Shown here piece by piece: positions 10,449 to 19,766 of a stretch of DNA of 53,629 nt. The notes under the pieces are model-generated. The model was given only the letters and a program-made list of their open reading frames with translations. It had not been told where the DNA came from and did no database searches. A program made the position numbers and the translations under genes. Numbering within the stretch: the first letter of the stretch is position 1; each line of letters opens with the position of its first letter. Location of the stretch: positions 1 to 53,629 of the forward strand of contig JBCCCR010000039.1 in assembly GCA_039033415.1 (NCBI GenBank), given 5' to 3'. The DNA is from Pseudomonadota bacterium (GTDB taxonomy: Bacteria; Pseudomonadota; Gammaproteobacteria; Xanthomonadales; SZUA-38).

Positions 10449-10919
10449 TTATTGATTCTCCAACGTAAAAGGGGCGAAAAACCCATCCTCAGGGGCTTTT
10501 AGCGTTGCCTGCCTGGACGGCCCACCCGTCCGTTCCAGCAGGATGCTCAGGCCCGGCTCTGGGAGCACACCGAGACCCCGCTCTGGCCATTCCACCAGCA
10601 GGATCGCTCGCTCCGCCAGCCAGTCTTCCAGCCCCAGGAACTCAAGCTCCTGGGCATCAGCCAGCCGATAAAGGTCCAGGTGATAGCAGCGCCGGCCCGC
10701 CAGCTCGTAGGGCTCAACCAATGTGTAAGTGGGACTCTTTACCGCACCGCCCACGCCGCCGGCGCGCAGCACCGCGCGAGCCAGCGTCGTCTTCCCGCTG
10801 CCTAGGTCGCCGGTGAGAAATACGATCAGCGGCGCATCGACAGGTGCTTCGGCCAGGCGCTCGGCCAGCCGTGCACCGAGGCGCTCGGTGGCCGCCTCGT
10901 CCGCCAACGTCAGCTGCAC
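10449..10919 (-). CDS. tsaE: tRNA threonylcarbamoyladenosine biosynthesis ATPase TsaE
   Basis: P-loop ATPase needed with TsaB and TsaD to make t6A37 in ANN-decoding tRNAs. Walker A GDLGSGKTTLAR lies near the N-terminus; SPTYTLVEPY, YHLDLYRL and the late VEWPERG are family signatures. The open frame extends further upstream, but that extension is low-complexity Arg/Gly sequence read across the nnr gene. The GTG at 10917-10919, overlapping the nnr stop by 10 nt, gives a normal 156-aa protein and was chosen as start. Confidence 0.93.
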   Translation of the reverse strand: MQLTLADEAATERLGARLAERLAEAPVDAPLIVFLTGDLGSGKTTLARAVLRAGGVGGAVKSPTYTLVEPYELAGRRCYHLDLYRLADAQELEFLGLEDWLAERAILLVEWPERGLGVLPEPGLSILLERTGGPSRQATLKAPEDGFFAPFTLENQ

Positions 10920-12394
10920 GGATTGACGACCCGCCGTAGCTGATCCACCACATCTCCTGCCAGTAGACCTCGCTGACCGCCTTCGGCGGCCAAGTCTCCG
11001 GCCGCTGCGTGCACCGTCACCCCCAGCGCCGCGCCCTCGGCTGGCGTAAAGCCCTGGCAAAGCAGCGAAGCGATCACGCCGGTCAGGACGTCCCCCATGC
11101 CCGCCGTGGCCATGCCGGGATTTCCCAGGCTGCACACCTTGAGGTTCTGGCCGTCGTCGATGATGGTCCCGGCTCCCTTGACCAGCGCCACTCCGCCAAG
11201 CTCCGAGCGGGCTCGCCTTACGGCAGCAAAGCGATTGGCCTGGACCTCGGCACTGGAGACTCGCAGCAGCCGGGCCAGCTCGCCCGGGTGCGGCGTCAGC
11301 ACCCAGTTGTGACGTTGAAACGGTTCAGCGGCCAGCAGGTTGAGCGCGTCGGCGTCGACCACCATCGGCCCGTCAAAATTGGCGCAGGCGTGCCAGATTT
11401 CCTGAGCCCAGGGGTCGGTACCTAGGCCAGGACCCACCGCAACCACGTCCGCCTGGTCCAGCAGCGGAGCCAGCTGATCGGCGTCAGCCACCGAGCGGAT
11501 CATCAGCTCCGGGCGACTCTCCGCCACGGCCTGACTGTAGCTGGGATGGGTCGCCAGCTGCACCACGCCCGCGCCGCTGCGCAGCGCGGCGGCACCCGCC
11601 AGACGCAGCGCGCCTGGCATCCCCTGATTGCCCCCAACCAGCAGCAGGCGCCCGAAGCTGCCTTTGTGACTGTCGGCCGGTCGCGGCGGCAGGCTCGTCT
11701 GAATCAGCCGCTCGCCGAGGCGCGTCGCTGCGGGCGGAACCTGCGCGTACACCGACGGCTCGACGGCCAGGTCGTCGAACAGCAGCTTCCCGCACTGCTC
11801 AGGGCCGGCACCGGTCAGCAGCCCCTGTTTCACGCCGATAAACGTGAGCGTCACGTCAGCCTTGACCGCTTGCCCGAGAATGCTGCCGGTGTCGGCACAC
11901 AGGCCGCTCGGCACGTCGATGGCCAGCACCTGACTCTCAGCATCGTTGATCTTCTCCACCGCGCCGGCAAACTCACCGCCCACGGGACGCGTAATCCCGG
12001 TGCCGAGCAGCGCGTCAACGATGACCGCTCCCTTCAACGATGCGCGGATGCCGGACTCAATTTTGCCGCCAGCGGTGACAAAGTCGGCGCATGCCCGCGC
12101 TGCGTCACCTCGGAGCGACTCGGCGTTGACCAGCGCATAGAGCGACACGGTCAGGCCCGCCTGGCGAGCCAGCCTTCCAATGACGTAACCATCGCCAGCG
12201 TTGTTGCCTGCACCGCACACGATACTGACGGATGAACCCGGCCACAGCGACTGCAGCCGATCCAGCGAGGCCTGCCCGGCTCGGCACATCAACCTATAGC
12301 CGTCGGGGTCGCCGTCGCGGGTTGCGATCGCGTCGAGTTCCCGAGACTGTTCTGCCGTGTAAAGGGTTTGGGGTAGTGCCTCAGCCGGAGCCAT
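10910..12394 (-). CDS. nnr: Bifunctional NAD(P)H-hydrate epimerase/dehydratase (NnrE-NnrD)
   Basis: Repairs hydrated NAD(P)H: the N-terminal YjeF_N domain epimerises the R/S forms and the C-terminal ADP-dependent kinase-like domain dehydrates S-NAD(P)HX. The epimerase half shows CGAGNNAGDGYVIGRLA and VDALLGTGI. The dehydratase half shows SHKGSFGRLLLVGG, GPGLG, DADALN, TPHPGELARLL and GNPGMATAGMGDVLTG. The open frame allows an ATG upstream, but the ATG at 12392-12394 begins the conserved protein (MAPAEALPQTLYTAEQ, 494 aa). Divergent from queG, with 95 nt between starts. Confidence 0.95.
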   Translation of the reverse strand: MAPAEALPQTLYTAEQSRELDAIATRDGDPDGYRLMCRAGQASLDRLQSLWPGSSVSIVCGAGNNAGDGYVIGRLARQAGLTVSLYALVNAESLRGDAARACADFVTAGGKIESGIRASLKGAVIVDALLGTGITRPVGGEFAGAVEKINDAESQVLAIDVPSGLCADTGSILGQAVKADVTLTFIGVKQGLLTGAGPEQCGKLLFDDLAVEPSVYAQVPPAATRLGERLIQTSLPPRPADSHKGSFGRLLLVGGNQGMPGALRLAGAAALRSGAGVVQLATHPSYSQAVAESRPELMIRSVADADQLAPLLDQADVVAVGPGLGTDPWAQEIWHACANFDGPMVVDADALNLLAAEPFQRHNWVLTPHPGELARLLRVSSAEVQANRFAAVRRARSELGGVALVKGAGTIIDDGQNLKVCSLGNPGMATAGMGDVLTGVIASLLCQGFTPAEGAALGVTVHAAAGDLAAEGGQRGLLAGDVVDQLRRVVNPCS

Positions 12395-12489
12395 TGCCGG
12401 TATCCTATGGATGATGTTGCAACTTCTGGACCCCACAAATTAAACCAGACCTACCGCCAACTGCCCACCCGGATCCCCAGGCGCACGAC

Positions 12490-13527
12490 ATGATCGAGCT
12501 CGCCGGACAGATCAAAGACTGGGGCCAGGCGCTGGGATTTCAGCAAGTGGGCATCTGCGATACGGACCTCGCCAGGCACGAGCAGCATTTTCTGCGCTGG
12601 CTGGACCTTGAGCGTCACGGCACGATGGCGTACATGGCCCGCCACGGAACGCGGCGTAGCCGTCCCAGCGAGCTGATTGCGGGTACCTGCAGGGTGATCT
12701 CGGTACGCATGGATTACCGTCCGCCAGCGCGCCCGCTGGAGCAGGTGATGGCTGACAACGAGCTGGCCTGCGTCTCCCGTTATGCGCTCGGCAGGGACTA
12801 TCACAAGGTGATTCGCCGGCGACTGCAAAAGCTTGCTGACAAGATCAGTGGGGTGGTTGGCCCCTTCGGCTATCGGGCGTTCGTGGATTCCGCGCCGGTG
12901 CTGGAAAAGGCGTTGGCGGAAAAAGCGGGCTTGGGGTGGATAGGGAAACACAGCAACCTGCTCAACGAAAATGCCGGCTCCTGGTTTTTTCTTGGCGAGC
13001 TGTATACCAATTTGCCGCTGCCGATCGACGAGCCCGCGGTGAACCACTGCGGCCGCTGCCGACGCTGCCTGGATGCCTGCCCCACCGACGCTATTGTCGC
13101 GCCGTATGAAGTCGACGCCAGGCGGTGTATTTCCTACCTCACCATCGAGCTTAAGGGCGCCATTCCGGAAGCGCTGCGTAAACCGATGGGAAACCGCATC
13201 TACGGCTGCGACGACTGCCAGCTTGTGTGTCCCTTCAACAAGTTTTCCGAAGAAACCGAGGAAACCGATTTCTGGCCGCGACACAACCTGGATGATGTGA
13301 CCCTGATCAGCCTGTTTGCCTGGAGCGAAACGGATTTCGAGCAGCGCACCGCCGGCAGCCCCATCCGGCGCATCGGCTACCTTCGCTGGCTCCGCAACAT
13401 CGCGGTTGCGCTGGGTAATGCCGGCACGAGCGAGGAGGTACGCGCGGCGCTGCAGGCCCGCGCCGAACACCCCTCAGCGCTGGTTCGGGAACACGTTGCG
13501 TGGGCGCTCGCGCAGCACCATCGCTAA
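12490..13527 (+). CDS. queG: Epoxyqueuosine reductase QueG
   Basis: Cobalamin- and iron-sulfur-dependent enzyme for the last step of queuosine synthesis in tRNA, reducing epoxyqueuosine to queuosine. At 345 aa it is typical. Two 4Fe-4S motifs are visible: CGRCRRCLDACP (about residues 182-193) and CDDCQLVCPFNK (about 240-251). The vitamin-B12-binding region with GLGWIGKHSNLL precedes them, and a HEAT-like C-terminus follows. The E. coli homologue also sits beside the nnr/tsaE/amiB/mutL genes. Its 3' end overlaps the convergent pgi stop by 4 nt. Confidence 0.96.
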   Translation: MIELAGQIKDWGQALGFQQVGICDTDLARHEQHFLRWLDLERHGTMAYMARHGTRRSRPSELIAGTCRVISVRMDYRPPARPLEQVMADNELACVSRYALGRDYHKVIRRRLQKLADKISGVVGPFGYRAFVDSAPVLEKALAEKAGLGWIGKHSNLLNENAGSWFFLGELYTNLPLPIDEPAVNHCGRCRRCLDACPTDAIVAPYEVDARRCISYLTIELKGAIPEALRKPMGNRIYGCDDCQLVCPFNKFSEETEETDFWPRHNLDDVTLISLFAWSETDFEQRTAGSPIRRIGYLRWLRNIAVALGNAGTSEEVRAALQARAEHPSALVREHVAWALAQHHR

Positions 13528-15152
13528 CGTTTCAGCCAGTCGATCCAAGGTTCGAGACTGGGATCGGGGGTTAATCCAGCGGCAGCCGCGGAATCACCCG
13601 AAAGGCGCTCCTCAACCGCCAGCGCCAGGGTTTTGCCCAGCTCCACACCCCATTGGTCGAAGGCGTTGCTGTTCCACAGCACCGACTGCACGAAGACCCG
13701 GTGCTCATAGAGCGCCAATAACGCGCCCAGCGACCGTGCGTCGAGCCGATCCAGCATAATGATCGTGCTGGGTCGATTGCCGGGGAAGGTCATGTGAGGC
13801 GCGAGCCGCCGAGCGTCTTCCTCGCTGCGACCGGCTTGGATGAGCTCCGCAAAGGTTTGCGCCTCGCTGCGCCCAAACGCCAGCGCGCTGGCCTGCCCGA
13901 GCAGGTTTGCCAGCAGCTGGCGATGATGTTCGCCATAAGGATGCTGCGGATCGCGTACGCCGATAAACTCGACGGGCGTCGGGCTGGTGCCTTGGTGAAG
14001 CCACTGAAAGTAGGCGTGTTGCCCGTCCGTGCCGACGCCGCCCCAGACCAGCGGGCCGGAATCATGAGCCAGCGGAGATCCATCGAGCGCCACCCGCTTG
14101 CCGTTGCTCTCCATGTCCAGCTGCTGGAGCCACGCCGGCAGAAGGCCGAGCCGGTTGGCGTAAGGCACCACCGCGTAGCTTCCGGCTCCGGCGAGATTGC
14201 GGTGCCACGCGCCCAGCAAGCCCAGCGTCATCGGCAGGTTGTCCGCGACGGGCGCAGTGAAGAAATGTTCATCCATCGCCGCCGCGCCGGCCAGCAGTTC
14301 AGCGAACGTGTCGGCGCCCAGCGCAACCGCGATGGGCAGTCCAACCGTCGACCAAAGCGAGTAACGCCCGCCCACCCAGTCCCACATCGGGAGGATGTTT
14401 TCTTCCGCGACGCCGAAATCCACGGCCCGCTGCACGTTGGCGCTCACCGCCACCAGATGCGCCGCCATGGACGCCTCCGGACCGAGCGCGCTGAGCAACC
14501 AGCTTCTTGCGCTGTTCGCGTTGGTCAACGTCTCGCGGGTGCCAAAGCTTTTGGAGGTCACGCAGAAAACGGTGGTCGCCGGCTTGAGCTGGGCCAGCAG
14601 ATCGTCGATCGCGACGCCGTCGATATTGGCAAGAAAATGCACCGACACCGGCTGCTGATCGGACCGGCTCAGAGCCTGAACAACCGCCCGCGGCCCCAGA
14701 TCGGAACCGCCGATGCCGATGTTGACAAAGTCGGTGATGACCTCACCCGTTGCGCCGCGCCATTGGCCTGAGCGAAGCTTCTCAGCGATTGCCGCCAGCT
14801 GGGCATTGGCCGCGTCGATGTCCTCCGCCACGCTGTTCGCTTCGGCACAGCCTCGATGGCGCAGCGCGCTGTGAAGCGCGGGCCGACCCTCCGTCGGATT
14901 GATCAAAGCGCCGCCACGCATTCTGTCTGCAGCACCCATCAAGCCAGCGGTGTCGCCCCACCCGCTTAGGGCGGCCCATGCTTCCGGATCGAGCCGATGG
15001 CGCGAGTAGTCCACCCGCAGTCCGGCAACCTCGGTGGTCAGCCGCCTCGCCCGCTGCGGATCATCTTTGAACAGGCCGCTGAGGGTCTGATCGGACAGCC
15101 GGCGGGCATGGCCTTCCAGCAGCTTCCAGACCTCAGGGGTGGATTGGGTCAT
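13524..15152 (-). CDS. pgi: Glucose-6-phosphate isomerase
   Basis: Interconverts glucose 6-phosphate and fructose 6-phosphate. Full length at 542 aa. Both PGI signatures are present in recognisable form: a variant of the first ([17 protein letters not shown] with the phosphate-binding Ser/Thr residues) and the C-terminal [30 protein letters not shown] contains the active-site His. The start overlaps the panD stop by 4 nt (translational coupling), a panD-pgi pairing also seen in Xanthomonadales-like genomes. Confidence 0.96.
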   Translation of the reverse strand: MTQSTPEVWKLLEGHARRLSDQTLSGLFKDDPQRARRLTTEVAGLRVDYSRHRLDPEAWAALSGWGDTAGLMGAADRMRGGALINPTEGRPALHSALRHRGCAEANSVAEDIDAANAQLAAIAEKLRSGQWRGATGEVITDFVNIGIGGSDLGPRAVVQALSRSDQQPVSVHFLANIDGVAIDDLLAQLKPATTVFCVTSKSFGTRETLTNANSARSWLLSALGPEASMAAHLVAVSANVQRAVDFGVAEENILPMWDWVGGRYSLWSTVGLPIAVALGADTFAELLAGAAAMDEHFFTAPVADNLPMTLGLLGAWHRNLAGAGSYAVVPYANRLGLLPAWLQQLDMESNGKRVALDGSPLAHDSGPLVWGGVGTDGQHAYFQWLHQGTSPTPVEFIGVRDPQHPYGEHHRQLLANLLGQASALAFGRSEAQTFAELIQAGRSEEDARRLAPHMTFPGNRPSTIIMLDRLDARSLGALLALYEHRVFVQSVLWNSNAFDQWGVELGKTLALAVEERLSGDSAAAAGLTPDPSLEPWIDWLKR

Positions 15153-15529
15153 GCCGCTTGGGCAGGTATCGCGTTTTTCTGATGCGTGATGCGATTGTCG
15201 CCATCGACATAAACCAAGCTGGGCTTGAAGTCCGCGGCCTCGGAGTCTGACAGGTGACAGTAAGCGCAGATGATGACCAGATCACCCGGGTTAGCCCGGT
15301 GGGCGGCAGCGCCATTGGCGGAAATGCAGCCCGACCCTCGTTCACCGCGGATGGCGTAGGTGGCAAAGCGGTCGCCGGTGGTGATGTTGTAAATCTCGAT
15401 ACGCTCGAATTCGCGGATGCCAGAGGCTTCCAGCAGCAGCCCGTCAATCGCGCAGGAACCCTCGTAATGCAGCTCGGCCTGGGTGACTGTCGCGCGGTGG
15501 ATTTTGCCTTTCAGAAACTGGAGAGTCAT
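15149..15529 (-). CDS. panD: Aspartate 1-decarboxylase proenzyme
   Basis: Pyruvoyl enzyme that makes beta-alanine for pantothenate. The ATG at 15527-15529 gives 126 aa, the usual length, and places the self-cleavage site exactly at Gly24-Ser25 (HYEGSCAID). [19 protein letters not shown] and the C-terminal [19 protein letters not shown] are diagnostic. An upstream in-frame start would add 27 residues unlike the family and was not used. No good ribosome site is visible before this ATG. Confidence 0.95.
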   Translation of the reverse strand: MTLQFLKGKIHRATVTQAELHYEGSCAIDGLLLEASGIREFERIEIYNITTGDRFATYAIRGERGSGCISANGAAAHRANPGDLVIICAYCHLSDSEAADFKPSLVYVDGDNRITHQKNAIPAQAA

Positions 15530-15666
15530 AGTCTGCCGTCGGTGAGCTAGTAGTGCATGAATGATGGGGTTTTCGCCGCCGATATTCAATTTTTCGGCGC
15601 AGTTGTTCACTGGATTGATGCTCGGAGAGAATCCGGAATCGGACTGGACGAGTTTTTGTGTCCCCC

Positions 15667-15703
15667 AAAAAAAACGCGCCCCCTCAACTTTCGCTGAGGG
15701 GGC
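15667..15703 (-). terminator. Rho-independent terminator (minus strand)
   Basis: Perfect 9-bp GC-rich stem (15678-15686 with 15695-15703, GCCCCCTCA/TGAGGGGGC), 8-nt loop, then after 3 nt an uninterrupted run of eight T on the minus strand (15667-15674). It would end the candidate small RNA and any read-through from panC, and insulates panD. Confidence 0.9.
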
Positions 15704-15793
15704 AGAATCGGAGTGACGATTACCTTAAAACAAATGCGCCCTGTGCCTTGGGAGCTTCGTGGGATGAAGAGAGGAAGCTCTTTTCCCAAGGAC
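15667..15793 (-). ncRNA. Candidate small regulatory RNA, about 127 nt
   Basis: On the minus strand an extended -10-like element TGCTAGTCT (15800-15808) is followed 7 nt later by a predicted 5' end at about 15793. The transcript would begin with a strong hairpin: CCTTGGG (15785-15791) pairs with the segment at 15746-15751, and GAGCTT pairs with AAGCTC inside it. The 17-nt loop is pyrimidine-rich (CCTCTCTTC core) and resembles an anti-Shine-Dalgarno loop. A U-rich linker (TTTGTTTT) and a perfect Rho-independent terminator end it. It matches no RNA family I can name; 6S RNA was considered and rejected. Confidence 0.5.
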
Positions 15794-15973
15794 AGCTACA
15801 GACTAGCACCTACAAAGTCAAAAAGCCAGCAAAGAAGCAACGTTTTGTCGTTTTTCCCCAACCTGTGTCATTTTCGCAACACTCTAACTCGTCCCGCGAT
15901 CGCTGGCGCCGCTACCGCGACGCCAAAAGTGATGAAAAATCCCTGAGCTATCGGTGATTTTTCCTATGTTTTG

Positions 15974-16834
15974 CTACCGAACGGTTACAGGCGCCGGCAG
16001 CACCAGATTGTCGATCAGGCGCGTCCCGCCAAGGCGAACAGCGGCCAGTAGCACCCACGATTCAGCGCGGCCAGGCGTCGGCAATTCAAGGGATTGCGGG
16101 TGGCGAAGCTCGAGATACTCAGGGTCGAGCCCCGCTTGCCGGAGCTCCGTGAGCGCAACTTCTCGTTGCTCCGCCCAGGATTGATCACCCTCGGCCAAGT
16201 CATCGCGGAGTTGTTCAAGCGCCCGGTACAGCGCGCTTGCCTGTTGCTTTTGTGCATCCGAGAGATAGCCGTTGCGTGAACTCATCGCCAGCCCGCTCGA
16301 TTCTCTGGCGATCGGCGCCGCCACCAGGGAGACCGGAAGGAGCAGTTCCGCCACCATTCTTTCCATGGTTTTTAGCTGCTGATAGTCCTTCTGCCCAAAA
16401 ACGGCAATATCCGGGCTGACGGCGTTCAGCAGGCGGGTAACCACCGAAGCCACCCCCCGAAAATGGCCGGGCCGTGAGGCGTCACACAGACCGGTACCCA
16501 CGGCGGGTACATCGACCGTCGTGAAACCCTCGATACCCATGGGATAGAGTTCCTCTTGCGACGGCAAAAACGTCAGGTCGCACCCTCGGCTGGTCAGCTT
16601 CTCCAGATCCGCTTCTAGCGTGCGCGGATAGCTGGCAAAGTCTTCGCTGGGGCCAAACTGGGTCGGGTTGACGAAGATGCTGGCGACGACGCGGTCAGCC
16701 TCCTGGCGGGCGCGGTCAACCAGCGTCAGGTGCCCCTCGTGCAGGTTGCCCATGGTCGGCACAAACGCCACGGTCTCACCGGCCCAGGACAAACGTTTTT
16801 GCCGGAGCGCGGCAACCGCAGCCACCGTTTTCAC
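15974..16834 (-). CDS. panC: Pantothenate synthetase
   Basis: ATP-dependent condensation of pantoate and beta-alanine. FVPTMGNLHEGHLTLV carries the HIGH-like nucleotide-binding motif; FVNPTQFGPSEDF, VFGQKDYQQL and SSRNGYLS (KMSKS-like) follow. The GTG at 16832-16834, overlapping the folK stop as GTGA, gives 286 aa, the family norm; longer upstream readings add unlike residues. No panB lies in the cluster, although panB usually sits beside panC. Confidence 0.95.
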   Translation of the reverse strand: MKTVAAVAALRQKRLSWAGETVAFVPTMGNLHEGHLTLVDRARQEADRVVASIFVNPTQFGPSEDFASYPRTLEADLEKLTSRGCDLTFLPSQEELYPMGIEGFTTVDVPAVGTGLCDASRPGHFRGVASVVTRLLNAVSPDIAVFGQKDYQQLKTMERMVAELLLPVSLVAAPIARESSGLAMSSRNGYLSDAQKQQASALYRALEQLRDDLAEGDQSWAEQREVALTELRQAGLDPEYLELRHPQSLELPTPGRAESWVLLAAVRLGGTRLIDNLVLPAPVTVR

Positions 16835-17385
16835 AAAGTGGTGTCCAGCAACTCCACGCGGCTGTCGTCGGGGCACGCTTCGAGCAGCGCTTCCACCGTT
16901 TTGCCCGTGCCCGGCACCTCAAAATCCGCCGCAAGCTCAGCCCACGGCACCAGCACAAATTTCCGCAGATAGGCGCGGGGGTGCGGAATCTGGAGGCCAG
17001 GACGGCTGATTTGCCAGTCACCCTGCGCCAGCAGGTCAAGATCGAGCGTTCGGCTTCCCCAGCGCGTCTCACTCTCGCGGCGTCGACCCAACGCATGCTC
17101 TACCGCCATGAGAATATCCAGGACGTGATGCGGATCTGTGGTGGTACCCAGCGCGATCACCGCGTTGGTGAACGGCTCGACGGACTGACCGCCCCAGGGA
17201 TCTGTCCGGTAGAGGGATGACGTGCCCAGGAGTCGGATTTCGCGGTGAGCGGTGATCAGCTCGCGCGCCCTGGCAAAGGTCCGCGGCGTGCCTTCGCGAT
17301 TTCCCCCCAGGCCCACAAAGAGCAGTTCCGCCGCATTGCCATGGCTCGGCCCAAACCGCAGCTCGCTGGCAAACGGTTTGTTCAC
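16831..17385 (-). CDS. folK: 2-amino-4-hydroxy-6-hydroxymethyldihydropteridine pyrophosphokinase
   Basis: Transfers pyrophosphate from ATP to 6-hydroxymethyl-dihydropterin in folate synthesis. Signature segments are FVGLGGNREG, SSLYRTDPWGG, F-NAVI, and TRWGSRTLDLDLL with the catalytic Asp pair, then IPHPRAYLRKFVLVPWAE. At 184 aa it is slightly longer than usual, owing to about 20 extra N-terminal residues. Start overlaps the pcnB stop (ATGA), and pcnB-folK is a conserved gammaproteobacterial pair. Confidence 0.95.
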   Translation of the reverse strand: MNKPFASELRFGPSHGNAAELLFVGLGGNREGTPRTFARARELITAHREIRLLGTSSLYRTDPWGGQSVEPFTNAVIALGTTTDPHHVLDILMAVEHALGRRRESETRWGSRTLDLDLLAQGDWQISRPGLQIPHPRAYLRKFVLVPWAELAADFEVPGTGKTVEALLEACPDDSRVELLDTTL

Positions 17386-18677
17386 CCTGCGCCGGCCGCT
17401 CGCCGCTGGGCCGGCGACCGCAATCGCTCACGGCGCTCATCGGGGTCCAGCTCCTGCAGCTCGGTCCACCAGTCGGCCAGGCTCTCCAAGCGGGGGTCGG
17501 CAACGGCGCGCAGGAGCAGAAAGTCGTAGGCGGCTCGAAACCGTGGGTGGTTATAGAGACGCTGGGCCCGCTTTCCCTGGCGGGAATTGAAACGCGGCTG
17601 CAGCGACCAGATTTCCCGCATCGGCACGCTGAAGCGTCGGGGAATGGAGATTCGGCTCACCTGTCTGGAAATGACCTTGTCGGCCGCCAGCTCTGCCGCC
17701 GGTAGTGGTTTCATGCCCTGCTGTCGATTGGCGGCTGCCTGACGCTCGAGCGCCGGCCAGAGCAGAACGGCAAACAGGAATGCAGGAGTGGTCGGCTTCC
17801 CCACCCGAATGCGCTCATCGGTATTCGCCATGGCGGCCGCGAGCATCCGCTCCAGCCCATCACCTTCTGCCGCCTCCAGCGCCGGAACGGTATCCGGAAA
17901 CAGGTGGCGCAGGAGGTTGTGCTGATCGAGGGACCGGAAGCTGGCCGCAGCGTGACCCTTCATAAACAGCTTGAGCGATTCGTCAAACAACCGAGCCGCC
18001 GGGACGTCATCCAGAAGATCCCCCAGCCCGCTGATCGGTGCTTGGGTCTCAGTCTCAATCTGGAAATCCAGCTTGGCGGCAAAGCGCACCGCGCGAAGCA
18101 GGCGGACGGGGTCTTCCCGATAGCGTGCGACCGGCTCACCCACCAGCCGCAGCCGCCGAGCGTGCACGTCTTCATAGCCCTGGTGATAATCGTGGATCGT
18201 CAGGTCTGACGGATCGAAATACATCGCGTTGACGCTAAAGTCCCGCCGCGCGGCGTCTTCGTGCATCGGTCCATAAACGTTCTCGGTAATCAGTCGGCCC
18301 TTCTCACTTTCGTGGACGCGGCCGTTACCCCGAAAGGTGGCAACCTCGATCACGTCCCGGCCAAAGTGAATGTGGGCCAGCCGGAAACGTCGCCCGATCA
18401 GACGACAGCTCCGTTTGAACACCGACTTCGCTTCCTCGGGCGTTGCGTCCGTAGCGACGTCGAAGTCTTTGGGCTCCAGACCGCACAGCAAATCCCGGAT
18501 GCAGCCGCCGACCAGATAGGCCGCAAAGCCGTGCTTCTGGAGACGGTAAACAACCGAGAGCGCATGACGGTCGAAGTCCTCCGCCTTCAGGCCGTGCTGA
18601 TCGGCGGAGATGATGTGGGGTGACTGGGTAATTTTTCTAGGTGCTACAGGAACTTCGATGGCGCGACATCCTACCAA
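17382..18677 (-). CDS. pcnB: Poly(A) polymerase I
   Basis: Adds 3' poly(A) tails that promote RNA decay. The class II nucleotidyltransferase motif is clear: [11 protein letters not shown] and [14 protein letters not shown] (about residues 54-80), with the metal-binding Asp pair. [33 protein letters not shown] and the basic C-terminal RNA-binding region follow. 431 aa. No in-frame ATG lies near the start; TTG at 18675-18677 is the best candidate, though a slightly later non-ATG start is possible. Divergent from fdxA. Confidence 0.94.
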   Translation of the reverse strand: MVGCRAIEVPVAPRKITQSPHIISADQHGLKAEDFDRHALSVVYRLQKHGFAAYLVGGCIRDLLCGLEPKDFDVATDATPEEAKSVFKRSCRLIGRRFRLAHIHFGRDVIEVATFRGNGRVHESEKGRLITENVYGPMHEDAARRDFSVNAMYFDPSDLTIHDYHQGYEDVHARRLRLVGEPVARYREDPVRLLRAVRFAAKLDFQIETETQAPISGLGDLLDDVPAARLFDESLKLFMKGHAAASFRSLDQHNLLRHLFPDTVPALEAAEGDGLERMLAAAMANTDERIRVGKPTTPAFLFAVLLWPALERQAAANRQQGMKPLPAAELAADKVISRQVSRISIPRRFSVPMREIWSLQPRFNSRQGKRAQRLYNHPRFRAAYDFLLLRAVADPRLESLADWWTELQELDPDERRERLRSPAQRRAAGAG

Positions 18678-18793
18678 CGCCGCTTGCCGGGCGGCAACCC
18701 GCGAGTCGTTCTTTCGTTTCTCTTAACGAGGGTTTTACCGGCCCAAGCAACGTGCAAAAATACTGGCTGCTTTTACAGGGCCCATTGATTGTT

Positions 18794-19117
18794 ATGACCT
18801 TCGTAGTGACCGAAAGCTGTATCAAATGTAAGTTCACCGACTGCGTTGAGGTGTGCCCGGTGGACTGTTTTCACGAAGGTCCGAACTTCCTTGTGATCGA
18901 TCCGGAAGAATGCATCGACTGTACGCTTTGCGAGCCCGAGTGCCCGGTCGACGCCATCTACCCGGAGGAAGACCTGCCCGCAGACCAGGAGCACTTCACG
19001 GAGCTCAACGCCGAGCTGTCGTTGGAATGGCCAGTGATCACGGAGCGCAAGGACCCTCCACCCGACTCCGATGAGTGGGAAGAGGTCAAGGATAAGCTCC
19101 AACACCTGGAGCGTTAG
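18794..19117 (+). CDS. fdxA: 7Fe-8S ferredoxin FdxA
   Basis: Small acidic electron carrier with one 3Fe-4S and one 4Fe-4S cluster. The N-terminus [17 protein letters not shown], then [10 protein letters not shown], and the second binding motif [16 protein letters not shown] place all ligands as in the Azotobacter ferredoxin I/FdxA family. The ATG at 18794 gives exactly 107 aa, the family length; the longer open frame upstream is noncoding. Converges with bamC. Confidence 0.95.
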   Translation: MTFVVTESCIKCKFTDCVEVCPVDCFHEGPNFLVIDPEECIDCTLCEPECPVDAIYPEEDLPADQEHFTELNAELSLEWPVITERKDPPPDSDEWEEVKDKLQHLER

Positions 19118-19134
19118 CGCTCGGCTCCTGGGTG

Positions 19135-19758
19135 TTAGCCGAGTCGATCGCGCAGGGGTACCAGCACGTCATCGAGGACCCGGTCGGCCACCCGACCCGG
19201 CTCCTCACCGCTAACCTTAATCAGCGTCACGTTGCTCCGGTGAGCGACCACCGATAGGCGATAGGTGCCGCTGTGGTCAGCGGGCCCCTTCTTGCGCAAA
19301 AACCATCGGGAAAGAACGCCGGGCCGCTGATCGCGGGCCGTACGGTCGACGTAGTCGATGTCGTAGGTCGCCGTTTCCTCGTCCTGTTCTTCCACCTCCA
19401 CGCCGAGCCGATCCAGCGCCAGCCCCAGTCGTCGGTAGACGCTGTTGGGGTTGTCGCTCAGCGCCAGTAGCTGCTCGCCTTCCAGCTCAACCAGGCGCAC
19501 CCCGCTAAGGTTTGCCAGCGGATCAACCTCTTCGGGCTGCCCGACAGCGCCTCCGGCCACCGCAGAATAGGTTGAGCCCGGGACTCGCAGCGAGGTGCTG
19601 CCGTCGGGACGGTCGAGGTCGGGCGGGATTTCCAGCGCTTCGCCCGGATCGACCTTCTCAAAAGAAGACTGTTTAGGAAATAGCCCACATCCTGTCGAAG
19701 TGAGCACAAAGGCAGCGACCCCGGCTGCCAACCAGCTGTTTCTATTCATCATTTTCAT
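19135..19758 (-). CDS. bamC: BamC-like outer-membrane assembly lipoprotein (short form)
   Basis: Accessory lipoprotein of the BAM complex that binds BamD. The signal peptide ends in the lipobox LTSTGC (Cys24). It is followed by the BamC-type unstructured segment with DPGEALEIPPDLDRP, equivalent to the BamD-binding stretch. Only one helix-grip domain (about 95-207, with RRLGLALDRLGVEVEEQD) follows, so the protein is 207 aa against 344 in E. coli. It is 8 nt downstream of dapA, matching the dapA-bamC order. Confidence 0.88.
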   Translation of the reverse strand: MKMMNRNSWLAAGVAAFVLTSTGCGLFPKQSSFEKVDPGEALEIPPDLDRPDGSTSLRVPGSTYSAVAGGAVGQPEEVDPLANLSGVRLVELEGEQLLALSDNPNSVYRRLGLALDRLGVEVEEQDEETATYDIDYVDRTARDQRPGVLSRWFLRKKGPADHSGTYRLSVVAHRSNVTLIKVSGEEPGRVADRVLDDVLVPLRDRLG

Positions 19759-19766
19759 TGTAAGTT

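Larger units (their letters stand above)
15530..15973 (-). other. 444-nt intergenic region between panC and panD
   Basis: Longest gene-free stretch in the window. No protein is supported on either strand. It contains a minus-strand hairpin plus intrinsic terminator preceded by an extended -10-like element, annotated separately as a candidate small RNA. From about 15810 to 15970 the sequence is AT-richer than its surroundings and may hold promoter or leader elements; I see no riboswitch that I can name. Confidence 0.6.

Noticed and set aside
12451-13470. 339-aa minus-strand reading frame
   Set aside because: Antisense to queG, whose iron-sulfur motifs are unambiguous.
15667-15960. 6S RNA
   Set aside because: The rod-like structure with a central bubble is not formed; the element is a short hairpin plus an intrinsic terminator.
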